A DNA stretch of 64,000 bases from NCBI GenBank assembly GCA_002835675.1, contig PIZR01000010.1, forward strand, positions 1 through 64,000. Reading direction: 5' to 3'. Origin of the DNA: Bacillus sp. BA3. GTDB lineage: Bacteria > Bacillota > Bacilli > Bacillales > DSM-1321. The notes under the pieces are model-generated. The model was not told where the DNA came from. It did not search any database and saw only the letters and a list, made by a program, of their open reading frames with translations. Below are positions 35,521 to 44,441 of this stretch, piece by piece. Position 1 is the stretch's first letter. Each line of letters starts with the position of its first letter. Both the position numbers and the translations under genes were made by a program.

Positions 35521-36867
35521 ATGCCATTAGTTATTGTCGCTTTAGGAATTGTCGCCTTATTAATTTTAATAATGGGCTTAAAATTAAACACCTTTATTTC
35601 CTTGATCATTGTATCGTTTGGAGTGGCTTTAGCACTTGGGATGCCACTTGACGGAATTGTCAAAACCATTGAAGCTGGATTAGGCGGAACACTTGGCCAC
35701 TTAGCGTTAATCTTTGGACTTGGAGCGATGTTGGGTAAGTTGATCGCAGATTCAGGCGGAGCGCAACGCATTGCCATGACCCTTGTTAAAAAATTCGGGG
35801 AAAAGAATATTCAATGGGCTGTCGTGGCAGCGTCATTTATTATCGGTGTCGCCTTATTTTTTGAAGTGGGCTTAGTATTATTGATTCCAATCGTTTTTGC
35901 GATTTCAAGGGAATTAAAAGTTTCGATATTGTATCTTGGTATTCCAATGGTAGCGGCATTATCCGTAACACACGGTTTCTTACCGCCGCACCCAGGACCA
36001 ACCGTTATTGCTGGTGAATATGGTGCAGACATTGGCCAGGTTTTACTTTATGGCTTCATCATTGCGGTTCCAACCGTTATTTTGGCTGGACCAGTATTTA
36101 CGAAAATAGCGAAAAGATTAGTACCTGAATCATTTACGAAAACAGGCAGCATTGCCTCTTTAGGAGAACAAAAATCATTTAAACTTGAAGATACACCTGG
36201 ATTTGGAATCAGTGTATTTACCGCTTTACTTCCGGTTATATTAATGTCAATTGCTACGATTATCACTTTGATGCAAAAAACAATCGGATTTGAAGATAAT
36301 GGTTTACTGGCAGCTATCCGTTTTATTGGTGAAGCAGGTACTTCCATGTTACTTTCCTTATTATTTGCGGTCTATTCAATGGGGTTAGCAAGAAAGATTC
36401 CAATGAAAGATATTATGGAATCCTGTACATCAGCGATTCTGCATATCGGAATGATGCTCTTGATCATTGGGGGCGGCGGAGCCTTCAAACAAGTATTGAT
36501 CGACGGCGGTGTAGGTGACTATGTAGCTGAATTATTCAAAGGAACATCATTATCACCAATCTTGCTTGCTTGGATCATCGCGGCAATCCTGCGTATTTCA
36601 TTGGGATCTGCTACCGTTGCAGCCTTAACGACAGCTGGTTTAGTTATTCCGATGTTAGGTCAGACGGACGTTAACCTTGCTCTAGTTGTACTTGCGACAG
36701 GAGCGGGAAGTTTAATCGCTTCACACGTTAACGATGCTGGTTTCTGGATGTTTAAAGAGTATTTTGGTTTAAGCATGAAAGAAACATTTGCAACGTGGAC
36801 TTTGCTTGAGACAATTATTTCAGTAGCTGGATTAGGATTTATTCTATTACTAAGCTTATTTGTATAA
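35521..36867 (+). CDS. gntP: Gluconate permease GntP
   Basis: A 448-residue membrane protein of the GntP family with about twelve to fourteen hydrophobic segments. GDRP-like family features include GLGAMLGKLIADSGGAQRIA near residue 62, HGFLPPHPGPT near 149 and ASHVNDAGFWMFKEYFGLS near 400. It is a proton-coupled gluconate importer. A GGGGG-type binding site sits before ATG, 18 bases after gntK. Confidence 0.95.
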   Translation: MPLVIVALGIVALLILIMGLKLNTFISLIIVSFGVALALGMPLDGIVKTIEAGLGGTLGHLALIFGLGAMLGKLIADSGGAQRIAMTLVKKFGEKNIQWAVVAASFIIGVALFFEVGLVLLIPIVFAISRELKVSILYLGIPMVAALSVTHGFLPPHPGPTVIAGEYGADIGQVLLYGFIIAVPTVILAGPVFTKIAKRLVPESFTKTGSIASLGEQKSFKLEDTPGFGISVFTALLPVILMSIATIITLMQKTIGFEDNGLLAAIRFIGEAGTSMLLSLLFAVYSMGLARKIPMKDIMESCTSAILHIGMMLLIIGGGGAFKQVLIDGGVGDYVAELFKGTSLSPILLAWIIAAILRISLGSATVAALTTAGLVIPMLGQTDVNLALVVLATGAGSLIASHVNDAGFWMFKEYFGLSMKETFATWTLLETIISVAGLGFILLLSLFV

Positions 36868-36876
36868 GCCTTTCCC

Positions 36877-36914
36877 GGCAGTAAATCCCCCACTTATGGC
36901 AGGGATTTACTGCC
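36877..36914 (+). promoter_or_regulatory. 13-bp hairpin between gntP and gntZ
   Basis: GGCAGTAAATCCC and GGGATTTACTGCC form a perfect stem with a 12-base loop and no strong T run. It may attenuate read-through, or protect or process the mRNA so that gntZ is expressed at a different level from gntRKP. Confidence 0.7.
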
Positions 36915-36946
36915 TATTATTCTTACATAGAAGGAGCAGAAATAAA

Positions 36947-38350
36947 ATGTACAATACAATTGGTGTCATTGGTTTAGGGGTAATGGGCAGTAATATCGCT
37001 TTAAATATGGCTAGTAAAGGGGAACAAGTGGCTGTCTATAACTACACAAGAGATTTAACGGATCAGCTTGTTGCTGAATTGGACGGTCAGTCGATTCATC
37101 CATATTACGAGATCCAAGACTTTGTTCAGTCACTGGAAACACCGAGAAAGATTTTTCTAATGGTGACTGCGGGTAAACCGATCGACTCGGTGATCACTTC
37201 ATTACTTCCTCATCTTGAATCAGGCGATATTATCATGGACGGCGGTAACTCCCATTACGAAGATACTGAACGCAGATATGATGAATTGAAATCTAAAGGA
37301 TTCAGTTATGTAGGAATTGGTATTTCCGGTGGGGAAGTCGGGGCGTTAAAAGGACCTTCAATCATGCCAGGCGGAGATAGGGACGCCTATGAAAAAGTAG
37401 CTCCAATCCTGACAAAAATCGCAGCCAAAGTAAATGATGATCCTTGCTGTACCTATATCGGTCCAAAAGGGGCAGGTCATTTTGTGAAAATGGTACATAA
37501 CGGGATTGAGTATGCGGATATGCAATTAATCGCCGAAGCTTATACGTTTTTAAGAGAAAAATTGCATTTAGAGGTTAATGAAATTGCTGACATCTTTGAA
37601 ACATGGAATGAAGGCGAACTGAAAAGTTATTTAATCGAAATCACAGCGGAAATTTTAAGGAAGAAAGATGAAGTAACGGGCTTACCCTTGATCGATGTGA
37701 TTCTTGATAAGGCAGGACAAAAAGGCACAGGGAAATGGACCAGTATGCAAGCAATTGATAACGGAATACCAGCATCGATAATTACCGAGTCTTTGTTTGC
37801 TCGCTACATTTCCGCTTTAAAAGAAGAACGGGTTCATGCAGAAAACATTCTAACAGGGCCTGAGAACGTTCAGCAACAATTAGATAAAAATGAGTGGATT
37901 GACTATATTAGGCAAGCATTATATATGGGCAAGGTTTGTGCATACGCGCAGGGTTTCACTCAATATAAAATGAGTTCTGAACTTAACGGCTGGGACTTGC
38001 CTTTAAAGGATATTGCGCTTATTTTCCGCGGCGGCTGCATCATTCGGGCAGAATTTTTAAATGTCATTAGCGAAGCCTATCAAGAGCAGCCGAATCTGGC
38101 CAATTTATTGATTTCACCATATTTCGCTGAAAAGGTTGCAAATTACCAGGCAGGATTGCGAAAGGTTGTCTGTGAGGGAATAAATTCTGGCATCTCGTTT
38201 CCATGTTTAGGCTCTTCACTTACTTATTACGATAGTTATCGTACAGGCATTTCAAATGCTAACCTACTGCAAGCACAACGTGATTATTTTGGGGCACATA
38301 CCTATGAGCGACGTGATTTAGCAGGGGTCTTTCACACAAACTGGCAGTGA
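36947..38350 (+). CDS. gntZ: 6-phosphogluconate dehydrogenase, decarboxylating (GntZ/Gnd)
   Basis: A 467-residue enzyme oxidising 6-phosphogluconate to ribulose 5-phosphate and CO2. The Rossmann N-terminus is IGVIGLGVMGSNIALNMASKG. IMDGGNSHYEDTERR lies near residue 100, and GISGGEVGALKGPSIMPGG near 127 and KMVHNGIEYADMQLIAEAY near 180 carry the substrate and catalytic Lys/Asn residues. AAGGAG precedes ATG 36947. As the last gnt gene it joins gluconate entry to the pentose phosphate pathway. Confidence 0.95.
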   Translation: MYNTIGVIGLGVMGSNIALNMASKGEQVAVYNYTRDLTDQLVAELDGQSIHPYYEIQDFVQSLETPRKIFLMVTAGKPIDSVITSLLPHLESGDIIMDGGNSHYEDTERRYDELKSKGFSYVGIGISGGEVGALKGPSIMPGGDRDAYEKVAPILTKIAAKVNDDPCCTYIGPKGAGHFVKMVHNGIEYADMQLIAEAYTFLREKLHLEVNEIADIFETWNEGELKSYLIEITAEILRKKDEVTGLPLIDVILDKAGQKGTGKWTSMQAIDNGIPASIITESLFARYISALKEERVHAENILTGPENVQQQLDKNEWIDYIRQALYMGKVCAYAQGFTQYKMSSELNGWDLPLKDIALIFRGGCIIRAEFLNVISEAYQEQPNLANLLISPYFAEKVANYQAGLRKVVCEGINSGISFPCLGSSLTYYDSYRTGISNANLLQAQRDYFGAHTYERRDLAGVFHTNWQ

Positions 38351-38422
38351 TGGAAAGAGACAAAAGAGACAAGCATTTATCAATGACCGTTCATGAATTT
38401 GAGAAGGTACCTTCCTTCAAAA

Positions 38423-38452
38423 AGAGAGCTGCTTTGGCAGCTCTTTTTTTAT
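38423..38452 (+). terminator. Terminator of the gnt operon
   Basis: AGAGCTGC / GCAGCTCT with a TTTG loop and a run of seven T. Confidence 0.88.
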
Positions 38453-38456
38453 GTAA

Positions 38457-38548
38457 CAAAAGGGGTCCATTTAAATGTTAAAACAAAGTTGATTGGAACT
38501 GGTGTGAGACTCCTGCAAGGAAAGTGAGTTTCTTGAGAGGTAAAACAA
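38457..38548. repeat. Shortened copy of the GC-rich repeat at 27596
   Basis: It shares AAAAGGGGT.CAT, the segment AAACAAAGTTGATTGG and GAGACTCCTGC with the first copy, then jumps to GAGAGG.AAA.CAATG, so about 70 internal bases are deleted. Both copies stand just after a terminator. Confidence 0.65.
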
Positions 38549-38591
38549 TGTTCAAATTGTACAAGCCTTTAAATAACTTAGACTCAAAATT

Positions 38592-38942
38592 TCAGATGGG
38601 AAATTTAAATGGTGTATTTAAATGATAATAATCCCTATATGATCGATAAGATACCATTTTTTTATTCTTATAATACCCATCCAACTGCAAAATTTTGGAT
38701 TTGTTGGTTTCTAAATAATAATGATACCCTTCTGTTTCTAAACTATAGAAGGCATAGGAAATTCCAAGCATTTGTTTCTTGGTGACTTTTGTATCAGGGT
38801 GATGTTGTATAAAATCAGCCAATTGCTGTACAGATGTTGCTCGAATGTCTGAGATATCAAATAATGTTTCCTTAATATTAGTCTTTATTTTATTCAAAGT
38901 AGTTTTTGCTTTATGTTTGATTTTTTTGGAATGCCTTTTCAA
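38592..38942 (-). CDS. Hypothetical protein (116 aa)
   Basis: A basic protein with a Lys-rich start (KRHSKKIKHKAKTTLNK), a helical middle (QQLADFIQHHPDTKVTKKQMLGISYAFYSLE) and a Tyr-rich end. The start is TTG 38942 because TAGGAGTG lies just upstream; the longer frame lacks a site. I recognise no family. It has no same-strand neighbour within 5 kb. Confidence 0.5.
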   Translation of the reverse strand: MKRHSKKIKHKAKTTLNKIKTNIKETLFDISDIRATSVQQLADFIQHHPDTKVTKKQMLGISYAFYSLETEGYHYYLETNKSKILQLDGYYKNKKMVSYRSYRDYYHLNTPFKFPI

Positions 38943-39280
38943 AAATATCACTCCTACTCTGTTTATAGTTAAAAGATTTATTATGTTATTTCCAATCAGG
39001 AAACGGAGTAAACGCAAATTTTAATCCTGGGTGAAATTCCACCAAAAGAGAAAGAATCTTGGTGAAAAGATCGACGGCAACGAATAATGTTTTTGGGGTG
39101 GTTTAATATTCAGGTAAAGTGGTATATAAATGATAGCGGTTTATTTCTATGCTGTGCCTATTAATGGTCGGGGTTACTTACGAAGAAAGAGTATCGTTTC
39201 ATGAATGATGTCGACAGGTAGCACATATTCTTCTTTTGATTATTACCAATTATTTCTGCATGGAAAAGGAGTGATATATC

Positions 39281-39457
39281 ATGAGGCAAATGTGTATTTA
39301 CTGTTTTAAATGGGCTGACATAGATACGATGACACCACTTTTTGAACAAGGTAGAGAGTTCGTCAATTATTATTGCGAGGATTGTGTTACTGCTGTTATG
39401 GATAATTTGTTTAAGCTCCCATACAAACATGTATGCGAACAATCAAGAGTCCACTAG
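39281..39457 (+). CDS. Small zinc-ribbon-like protein (58 aa)
   Basis: AAGGAG (39266-39271) precedes an ATG encoding MRQMCIYCFKWADIDTMTPL and continuing to a stop at 39457. Two CxxC pairs (C5/C8 and C32/C35) are spaced like a zinc ribbon. It stands alone, and the neighbouring sequence is non-coding. The function is unknown. Confidence 0.55.
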   Translation: MRQMCIYCFKWADIDTMTPLFEQGREFVNYYCEDCVTAVMDNLFKLPYKHVCEQSRVH

Positions 39458-39605
39458 CAACAAGCAATGCGATTTAAAAGTTAAATGATTGCGCTGAAAC
39501 AGCATAACTAGAGGCCATCTCAAACGAGAAGGGCTTTTTTTGTTCGCGTTTGTATAGGATGGGGAGCGTGTGTAATCATCGGTGCTCATCTAACATGTGA
39601 ATGTC

Positions 39606-39655
39606 TTTAAAGTTGAAGTCCTCCCACAGTTTATTGATGGGAGGCCTTTTCTTAT
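39606..39655 (+). terminator. Terminator-like hairpin repeat, copy A
   Basis: CCTCCCA / TGGGAGG stem with CTTTTC after it, preceded by AAAGTTGAAG. Very similar sequence recurs at 44313-44357 after the Hsp70-like gene and, more loosely, at 50390-50427. Confidence 0.65.
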
Positions 39656-39824
39656 CCAGTAAGCAGGCTGTTTAACCCTAGTTATTTCAACCCACTTAAA
39701 CAATATGATCATAACGAATATTATTAAGTAGTACTATGGAGACAGTATATCGGATTGAGGAAAAATCACATGATTTAATACTGTTGATTATTGAATTCGG
39801 ATTAGATATTAACAATAAAAACAG

Positions 39825-40071
39825 ATAAAGAAACTAAAGCATTTAAGGGGAAGATTAACCTGTTAAAGGAATTCAATGTTTGTTATACTCTTGACGCTGA
39901 TGTTAAGTGGGAGAAAATAAAAAAAGGATTGAGCAGTAAAAAAGAGGATGTTTTACAAGAAGTCTTGAAAAGGATGGAGCACTGTGAGTATTTTATTGTG
40001 AAAAGTGATAGTAAGCATCATATTATCAATACTTCATTAATACGGTATATACGCATTTTTGAAAATAAGTA
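39825..40071 (+). pseudogene. Degenerate small gene upstream of the Hsp70-like operon
   Basis: A ~80-codon frame (TKAFKGKINLLKEFNVCYTL... ending IRIFENK) lacks a usable start because upstream frames are broken near 39815. It is not recognised. The remainder of 39460-40217 holds a hairpin at 39619 and an IS-like start at 40133 and nothing else I can name. Confidence 0.4.
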
Positions 40072-40132
40072 ATCTCACTACTGCTTTCTTGGAATATAAG
40101 TTATGGTTGTATTCTCCTAACAGTCTATCTGG

Positions 40133-40203
40133 GAGGGGATTTTTCTATGGCAAAAAAACTTTTTCATACATATACAGAGCGAATAGGTTTGGTTAACACT
40201 TTG
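40133..40203 (+). mobile_element. IS orfA-like 5' remnant
   Basis: GGGAGGGGATTTTTCTATGG followed by a frame MAKKLFHTYTERIG closely parallels 55030-55110 (MEEKGQTFKTYTEELKREVV). Both look like the first codons of an IS3-type orfA, cut off after about 20 residues. Confidence 0.5.
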
Positions 40204-40217
40204 AAAGGAGTGAAGAG

Positions 40218-40910
40218 ATGAATAAAGAGTTAGATGATGGTTTTATTGAGTCATTAATGGTTTCCCTTCAAGACGAAAGGGTCATTGAAAAGATAAAAGC
40301 AATAGCTGAAGCGGCCTCGTTTAGTCAAATGGGGGAATATAAGGAGCTGCTGAGAGGAAAAGAAAAAGAAATAGCAAGACTCCAACAAGAGATTGAGTCG
40401 AAGAAAGAGGAAATTAGTGAGTACCAAATAAAGATTACCCATCTAAATGTGAAAATGGAAGCCTATTATACTGAATTGCAAAAGAGAAGAGCTGACTATC
40501 GGGAAGCGGAAGAACTTTACGAAGCTGTTCAACAATTATCCGAAACCACTAAAAGTTCGTTAAAAGGAATTTTCAAGGGCGGGTCGGTGCAGGAATTCAT
40601 TGTTTGTGGTGTGCAATATGAAAACATTTCATCTTTGTGGGATTTTATCAAAAACGAGATTATGGAAGGAAGAGAGCAGGAAAGAGAGATTTTGCTCGCC
40701 CTTTTTATGTATTTCTTTCAAGAATACGGTAAAACATACGATACCCCTTTATATAAAATACAGCAAGTGAAAATGAATGAGGTCTTCAGGGAAGACTTGT
40801 ACATAAGGGCCCTCAATAGCAAAATATCAGGGAACATTACGGACATCCTGCTGCCGGGTTATATAAGCATTAATGGTAAAACCATTAAAAAATCCGTTGT
40901 GAGAATCTAG
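40218..40910 (+). CDS. Coiled-coil protein with GrpE-like C-terminal motif
   Basis: A 230-residue protein. Residues ~35-118 are strongly predicted coiled coil (KEKEIARLQQEIESKKEEIS...). Residues ~125-200 look helical, and the last 17 read GYISINGKTIKKSVVRI. That end matches the GrpE beta-domain terminus, which in E. coli reads GYTLNGRTIRAAMVTV, nearly position by position. GrpE is the nucleotide exchange factor of DnaK and has the same order: coiled coil, helical bundle, beta domain. AAAGGAG precedes ATG. The next gene, 36 bases on, is an Hsp70-type ATPase. A dedicated exchange-factor role is inference, but well supported by context. Confidence 0.65.
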   Translation: MNKELDDGFIESLMVSLQDERVIEKIKAIAEAASFSQMGEYKELLRGKEKEIARLQQEIESKKEEISEYQIKITHLNVKMEAYYTELQKRRADYREAEELYEAVQQLSETTKSSLKGIFKGGSVQEFIVCGVQYENISSLWDFIKNEIMEGREQEREILLALFMYFFQEYGKTYDTPLYKIQQVKMNEVFREDLYIRALNSKISGNITDILLPGYISINGKTIKKSVVRI

Positions 40911-40946
40911 CGGCGAAAAAGAGAATGATATTAAAGGAGAAATACA

Positions 40947-43900
40947 ATGACATCGATTATTATCCCAGAGATTGAAGAAGGCATTGAAAAAATCCTTCTT
41001 ATGCAATGGTATAAGCAGCCAGGCGATTATATTACGGTTGGCGAAAGCTTAGCCAAATTCAGCTGTGAGGGCATCGAATTTGACCTCTTTTCAGAAAAGG
41101 AAGGAACCCTTAAAGAATTGAATGTAGCGGAGGACACTATAGTCAAGATTGGTGATCTGATATGTTATTTGGATTCTGGTGATGCAATTTCAGAAGAATT
41201 ATTAAAAGAAGTTGAAAAACAAGAAACGATAGAAGATAAAGAGCCGCATGAGAACGTAACAAGCTTAGCTGAAAAAAACAACATAGACAGTTCCATATAC
41301 TTAATGAATAAGAACGAAGAGCAGGTTCTATTCTCACCTGATTCCCAAACCGTTCCGGTCTCTGCCATTTCAATGACTTATAAAGAAGTGAGATCTTTAA
41401 TCAGCCATTTATATCAGAGTGCAGAAGAAACCTTCTTCAAGGATGAAGCGAGCTTCTTTCAAGACATTAAAAAGATGCTCCGTTCCAGATGGGTTTACAT
41501 GAATAATGGGAATATTATATATGATCACAACATCGCAGCTTTATTTCCTTATAGAAAATACTATGAATTAGTGGACGAGGATTTTGACTACAAAAAGCAT
41601 CTGGACGTTTCCGGTTTTAAGGGTGATGCCATGACACGGGAAGAAGCTGCGAAAAGTTTCAATACAACCGATCACCCTGTATATAAGAGAATACTAGCTT
41701 TAGATGATTACTCCGCGAGTAAAAACCCTTCCATTTCTAGGATATTTGCCAATCAAACGGCTAACTCTTCTAAATCGATAGCGTTTAAATCCAACGGGTA
41801 CGACATTCAAAGCTTCGATGTAGTAAATCAAAAAACAAATTTGCTGGGAAAGGGATTTTTCGTTCCCGTTTTCCGTTTAAATGCGGAAAATGCCTTTGAA
41901 ATCAATGACCGAATGGCTCTCCATCTCTGGCTGGAAAACCGATTGGTACCAAGTGGATTAAGCGCAGAACGCCAGAAGGAGTATGAGTATTTACTGGAAT
42001 TATATCAATTAAAGGGTTTAGATCAGGAAAGTTTTCTAAAAGAATTGCCATCGATCGCTATCGATTCCAAGACGTTTTATGAGAAGCTTTTAAAATCTGA
42101 AAAAGTAAGAGCTGATATTGATACATATGACGAAAAGATGTTAACAGATCCAAACCGGGGACATTGGGATTTATGGCCTGTCCACTCTGCTGAAAAACCT
42201 TTAACGATAAAACTGAACGAAGAAATAATGGCCAGAAACCCTAAAATGGATATCAGGGAGGACGGCATAGTTGGCATTGACTTTGGAACGAAAAGTACAG
42301 TGGTCGTCCATCAAGAAGAAAGTGATTTTACTCTTCCCATGCGTATAGGGATTGGCTACCTTAACACGGAAGTACAAGACTGGCATTATGAAAATCCAAC
42401 CGTGATCGAATTTATCGATTTAGAACATTTCCTGGAGCTTTATCAAGAAAAAGAAGGAAGACCGGATACAAGGTGGCAGGATGTGACGGTTTCCCACAAT
42501 GCCCTTAACAACTTGATGAATGGAAAGAGTGACCATTACTATTCCATATTGAATAATTTAAAGCAGTGGGCTGGAGAAAAGAGAAACGAACTCCGATTAA
42601 AGGACAAGAGGGGATATGCCGTTGTACTGCGTTCCTTTTTGGACTTAACCGATCAGGAAATCAATCCAATTGAATTATATGCCTACTACCTCGGTTTGTA
42701 TATCAATAACCAGAACAATGGAATTTACCTGGACTACACCTTATCTTTCCCGGTGACGTATGAAAAAGAGGTAAGGGAAAAAATTCTGAAGTGTTTTGAG
42801 CGTGGGTTAAAAAAGACGCTTCCTATGCCGATTCAGCAGGATGAAGAATTAATGAAAAAGTTTCGTGTCACCGCTGGGGCGAGTGAACCTGCTGCCTATG
42901 CCGTTTGTGCGTTACAGGAATACGGGTTTGAACCTGAAGAGGATGAAAAAACATACTATGGCGTGTTTGATTTTGGTGGAGGAACGACAGATTTTGATTT
43001 TGGGATTTGGCGTGAAGCGGGCTTGAAAGAAAGCAGGTATGATTATGTCATCGAGCATTTTGCAGCGGGAGGGGACCGTTATTTAGGTGGGGAGAACATG
43101 CTAGAGCTTTTGGCGTTCCAAGTGTTTAAAAACAACCAAAGAACAATGCGTGAGCTAAACATTCCTTTTACTCTCCCAGCAGAATGTGTGAAATTTCCCG
43201 GAAGTGAAACGCTGATAAATGAGTCACAAGAATCCTATTTAAATACGAAACAATTGGTAGAAAAATTAAGGCCGCTTTGGGAAAGGCATGAACGGTATGA
43301 GGAACAGTTTGGAAAAGGCATGATCCGGGCTGACTTGTTTGACAAAGCGGGTCACGCAAAACTCAATGTGGAACTTTTGATCGATCAAGATGAAATGGAA
43401 CAACTGATTGAGGAAAGAATTGAAAAAGGCATTAAAAATTTCTTTGAGTCATTAAGGCGCGCTTTTGCCCGGTCAGAACACAGTAGAATTAATAAAGTGA
43501 ATATCCTCCTTGCAGGTAATTCAAGTAAATCCCCGGTCGTCATGAATCTATTTAATAAATGGATTGAAATAGAAGTGCAGAGCACTCAAAACTGGGGAGA
43601 AGTATCTAATGATCTTTTTGAGATTCTCCCGCCACTGGGGACAGAAGGCGCTTATTTAAAGCAAGAAGAGAGAAACAGAGTGATTAACCGAGATATATTA
43701 ACCGCTCCTACAGGAAAAACGGGCGTTGCCTTTGGACTTGTACAAAGCAGAAAAGGCGGAAGTATAAAAGTTATTGACCGCGATATGGTGAATGGTGAAT
43801 CAAAGTTCAAGTATTTTCTTGGCATCGGGAGAAAAGGTAAATTAAAAACAATGATTGATCAAGAAGAAGAGTATAACAAATGGCATCTTTTCATTGATGC

Positions 43901-44132
43901 GTCAGAAGAAGATTTTGAAATTTATTACACAAGCCTGCCGGAAGCTAGTACCAACCAGCTTGATATTAAGCAGGCACAGAGGAAAAAGCTTCGAATTAAG
44001 TATGTGGATGATTCGGCCTTTGTTTATATTCGAACCATAAGCCCGACTGTCATCGAATATGTTGTTGCAGACGAAGGCTCGATTTTAAGTGGGGATTATT
44101 TATCTGAAATTACTAAAGTGGAATTAAGCTAA
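40947..44132 (+). CDS. Hsp70-type ATPase with N-terminal lipoyl-like domain (1061 aa)
   Basis: Residues 1-78 align with lipoyl/biotinyl domains (IPEIEEGIEK..WYKQPGDYI, then GTLKELNVAEDTIVKIGDLI), but SCEGIEF replaces the DKA turn, so the modified Lys is missing. Residues ~80-435 are unrecognised. An actin/Hsp70 ATPase core follows: phosphate-1 GIVGIDFGTKSTVVVHQ near 440, phosphate-2 YYGVFDFGGGTTDFDFG near 671, and the adenosine motif NILLAGNSSKSPVV near 852. Residues ~920-1061 are beta-rich and do not look like the DnaK substrate-binding domain. AAAGGAG precedes ATG. It is far longer than DnaK (~610). It is co-transcribed with the GrpE-like gene. Confidence 0.82.
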   Translation: MTSIIIPEIEEGIEKILLMQWYKQPGDYITVGESLAKFSCEGIEFDLFSEKEGTLKELNVAEDTIVKIGDLICYLDSGDAISEELLKEVEKQETIEDKEPHENVTSLAEKNNIDSSIYLMNKNEEQVLFSPDSQTVPVSAISMTYKEVRSLISHLYQSAEETFFKDEASFFQDIKKMLRSRWVYMNNGNIIYDHNIAALFPYRKYYELVDEDFDYKKHLDVSGFKGDAMTREEAAKSFNTTDHPVYKRILALDDYSASKNPSISRIFANQTANSSKSIAFKSNGYDIQSFDVVNQKTNLLGKGFFVPVFRLNAENAFEINDRMALHLWLENRLVPSGLSAERQKEYEYLLELYQLKGLDQESFLKELPSIAIDSKTFYEKLLKSEKVRADIDTYDEKMLTDPNRGHWDLWPVHSAEKPLTIKLNEEIMARNPKMDIREDGIVGIDFGTKSTVVVHQEESDFTLPMRIGIGYLNTEVQDWHYENPTVIEFIDLEHFLELYQEKEGRPDTRWQDVTVSHNALNNLMNGKSDHYYSILNNLKQWAGEKRNELRLKDKRGYAVVLRSFLDLTDQEINPIELYAYYLGLYINNQNNGIYLDYTLSFPVTYEKEVREKILKCFERGLKKTLPMPIQQDEELMKKFRVTAGASEPAAYAVCALQEYGFEPEEDEKTYYGVFDFGGGTTDFDFGIWREAGLKESRYDYVIEHFAAGGDRYLGGENMLELLAFQVFKNNQRTMRELNIPFTLPAECVKFPGSETLINESQESYLNTKQLVEKLRPLWERHERYEEQFGKGMIRADLFDKAGHAKLNVELLIDQDEMEQLIEERIEKGIKNFFESLRRAFARSEHSRINKVNILLAGNSSKSPVVMNLFNKWIEIEVQSTQNWGEVSNDLFEILPPLGTEGAYLKQEERNRVINRDILTAPTGKTGVAFGLVQSRKGGSIKVIDRDMVNGESKFKYFLGIGRKGKLKTMIDQEEEYNKWHLFIDASEEDFEIYYTSLPEASTNQLDIKQAQRKKLRIKYVDDSAFVYIRTISPTVIEYVVADEGSILSGDYLSEITKVELS

Positions 44133-44312
44133 TAAGATATGTTGAACGAAAAAATTAGGTTAAAACACAACAGATCATTCATGTGTATGGGCTTTGATTG
44201 CTTCAATTGAATATATCAAGATGAAAGATGCTATGTTCAATTGAGTGGTATATAAATAGAATATGTCCTCGCTTGGTGCAGGGTTAAGGTTTTATGCAGG
44301 ACCTTGAGTGAC

Positions 44313-44357
44313 TATAAAGTTAAAGGCCCCCCACAGTTTACTGTGGGGGACCTTTTC
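44313..44357 (+). terminator. Terminator of the Hsp70-like operon (hairpin repeat, copy B)
   Basis: GGCCCCCCACAG...CTGTGGGGGACC followed by TTTTC, 190 bases after the stop. It parallels copy A at 39606 in both stem and flanks (AAAGTT.AAG, CACAGTTTA). The rest of 44133-44441 shows nothing. Confidence 0.75.
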
Positions 44358-44441
44358 ATGCTCATCGTATATGTATTCCCATGGACCCCATTTAATAGCC
44401 TTTATAATGTTCAAGAAATAGTTTTCATTTCCAACATTTTT

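Noticed and set aside
43855..44040. Short + frame inside the Hsp70-like gene
   Set aside because: It is an out-of-frame shadow of the 1061-residue protein.
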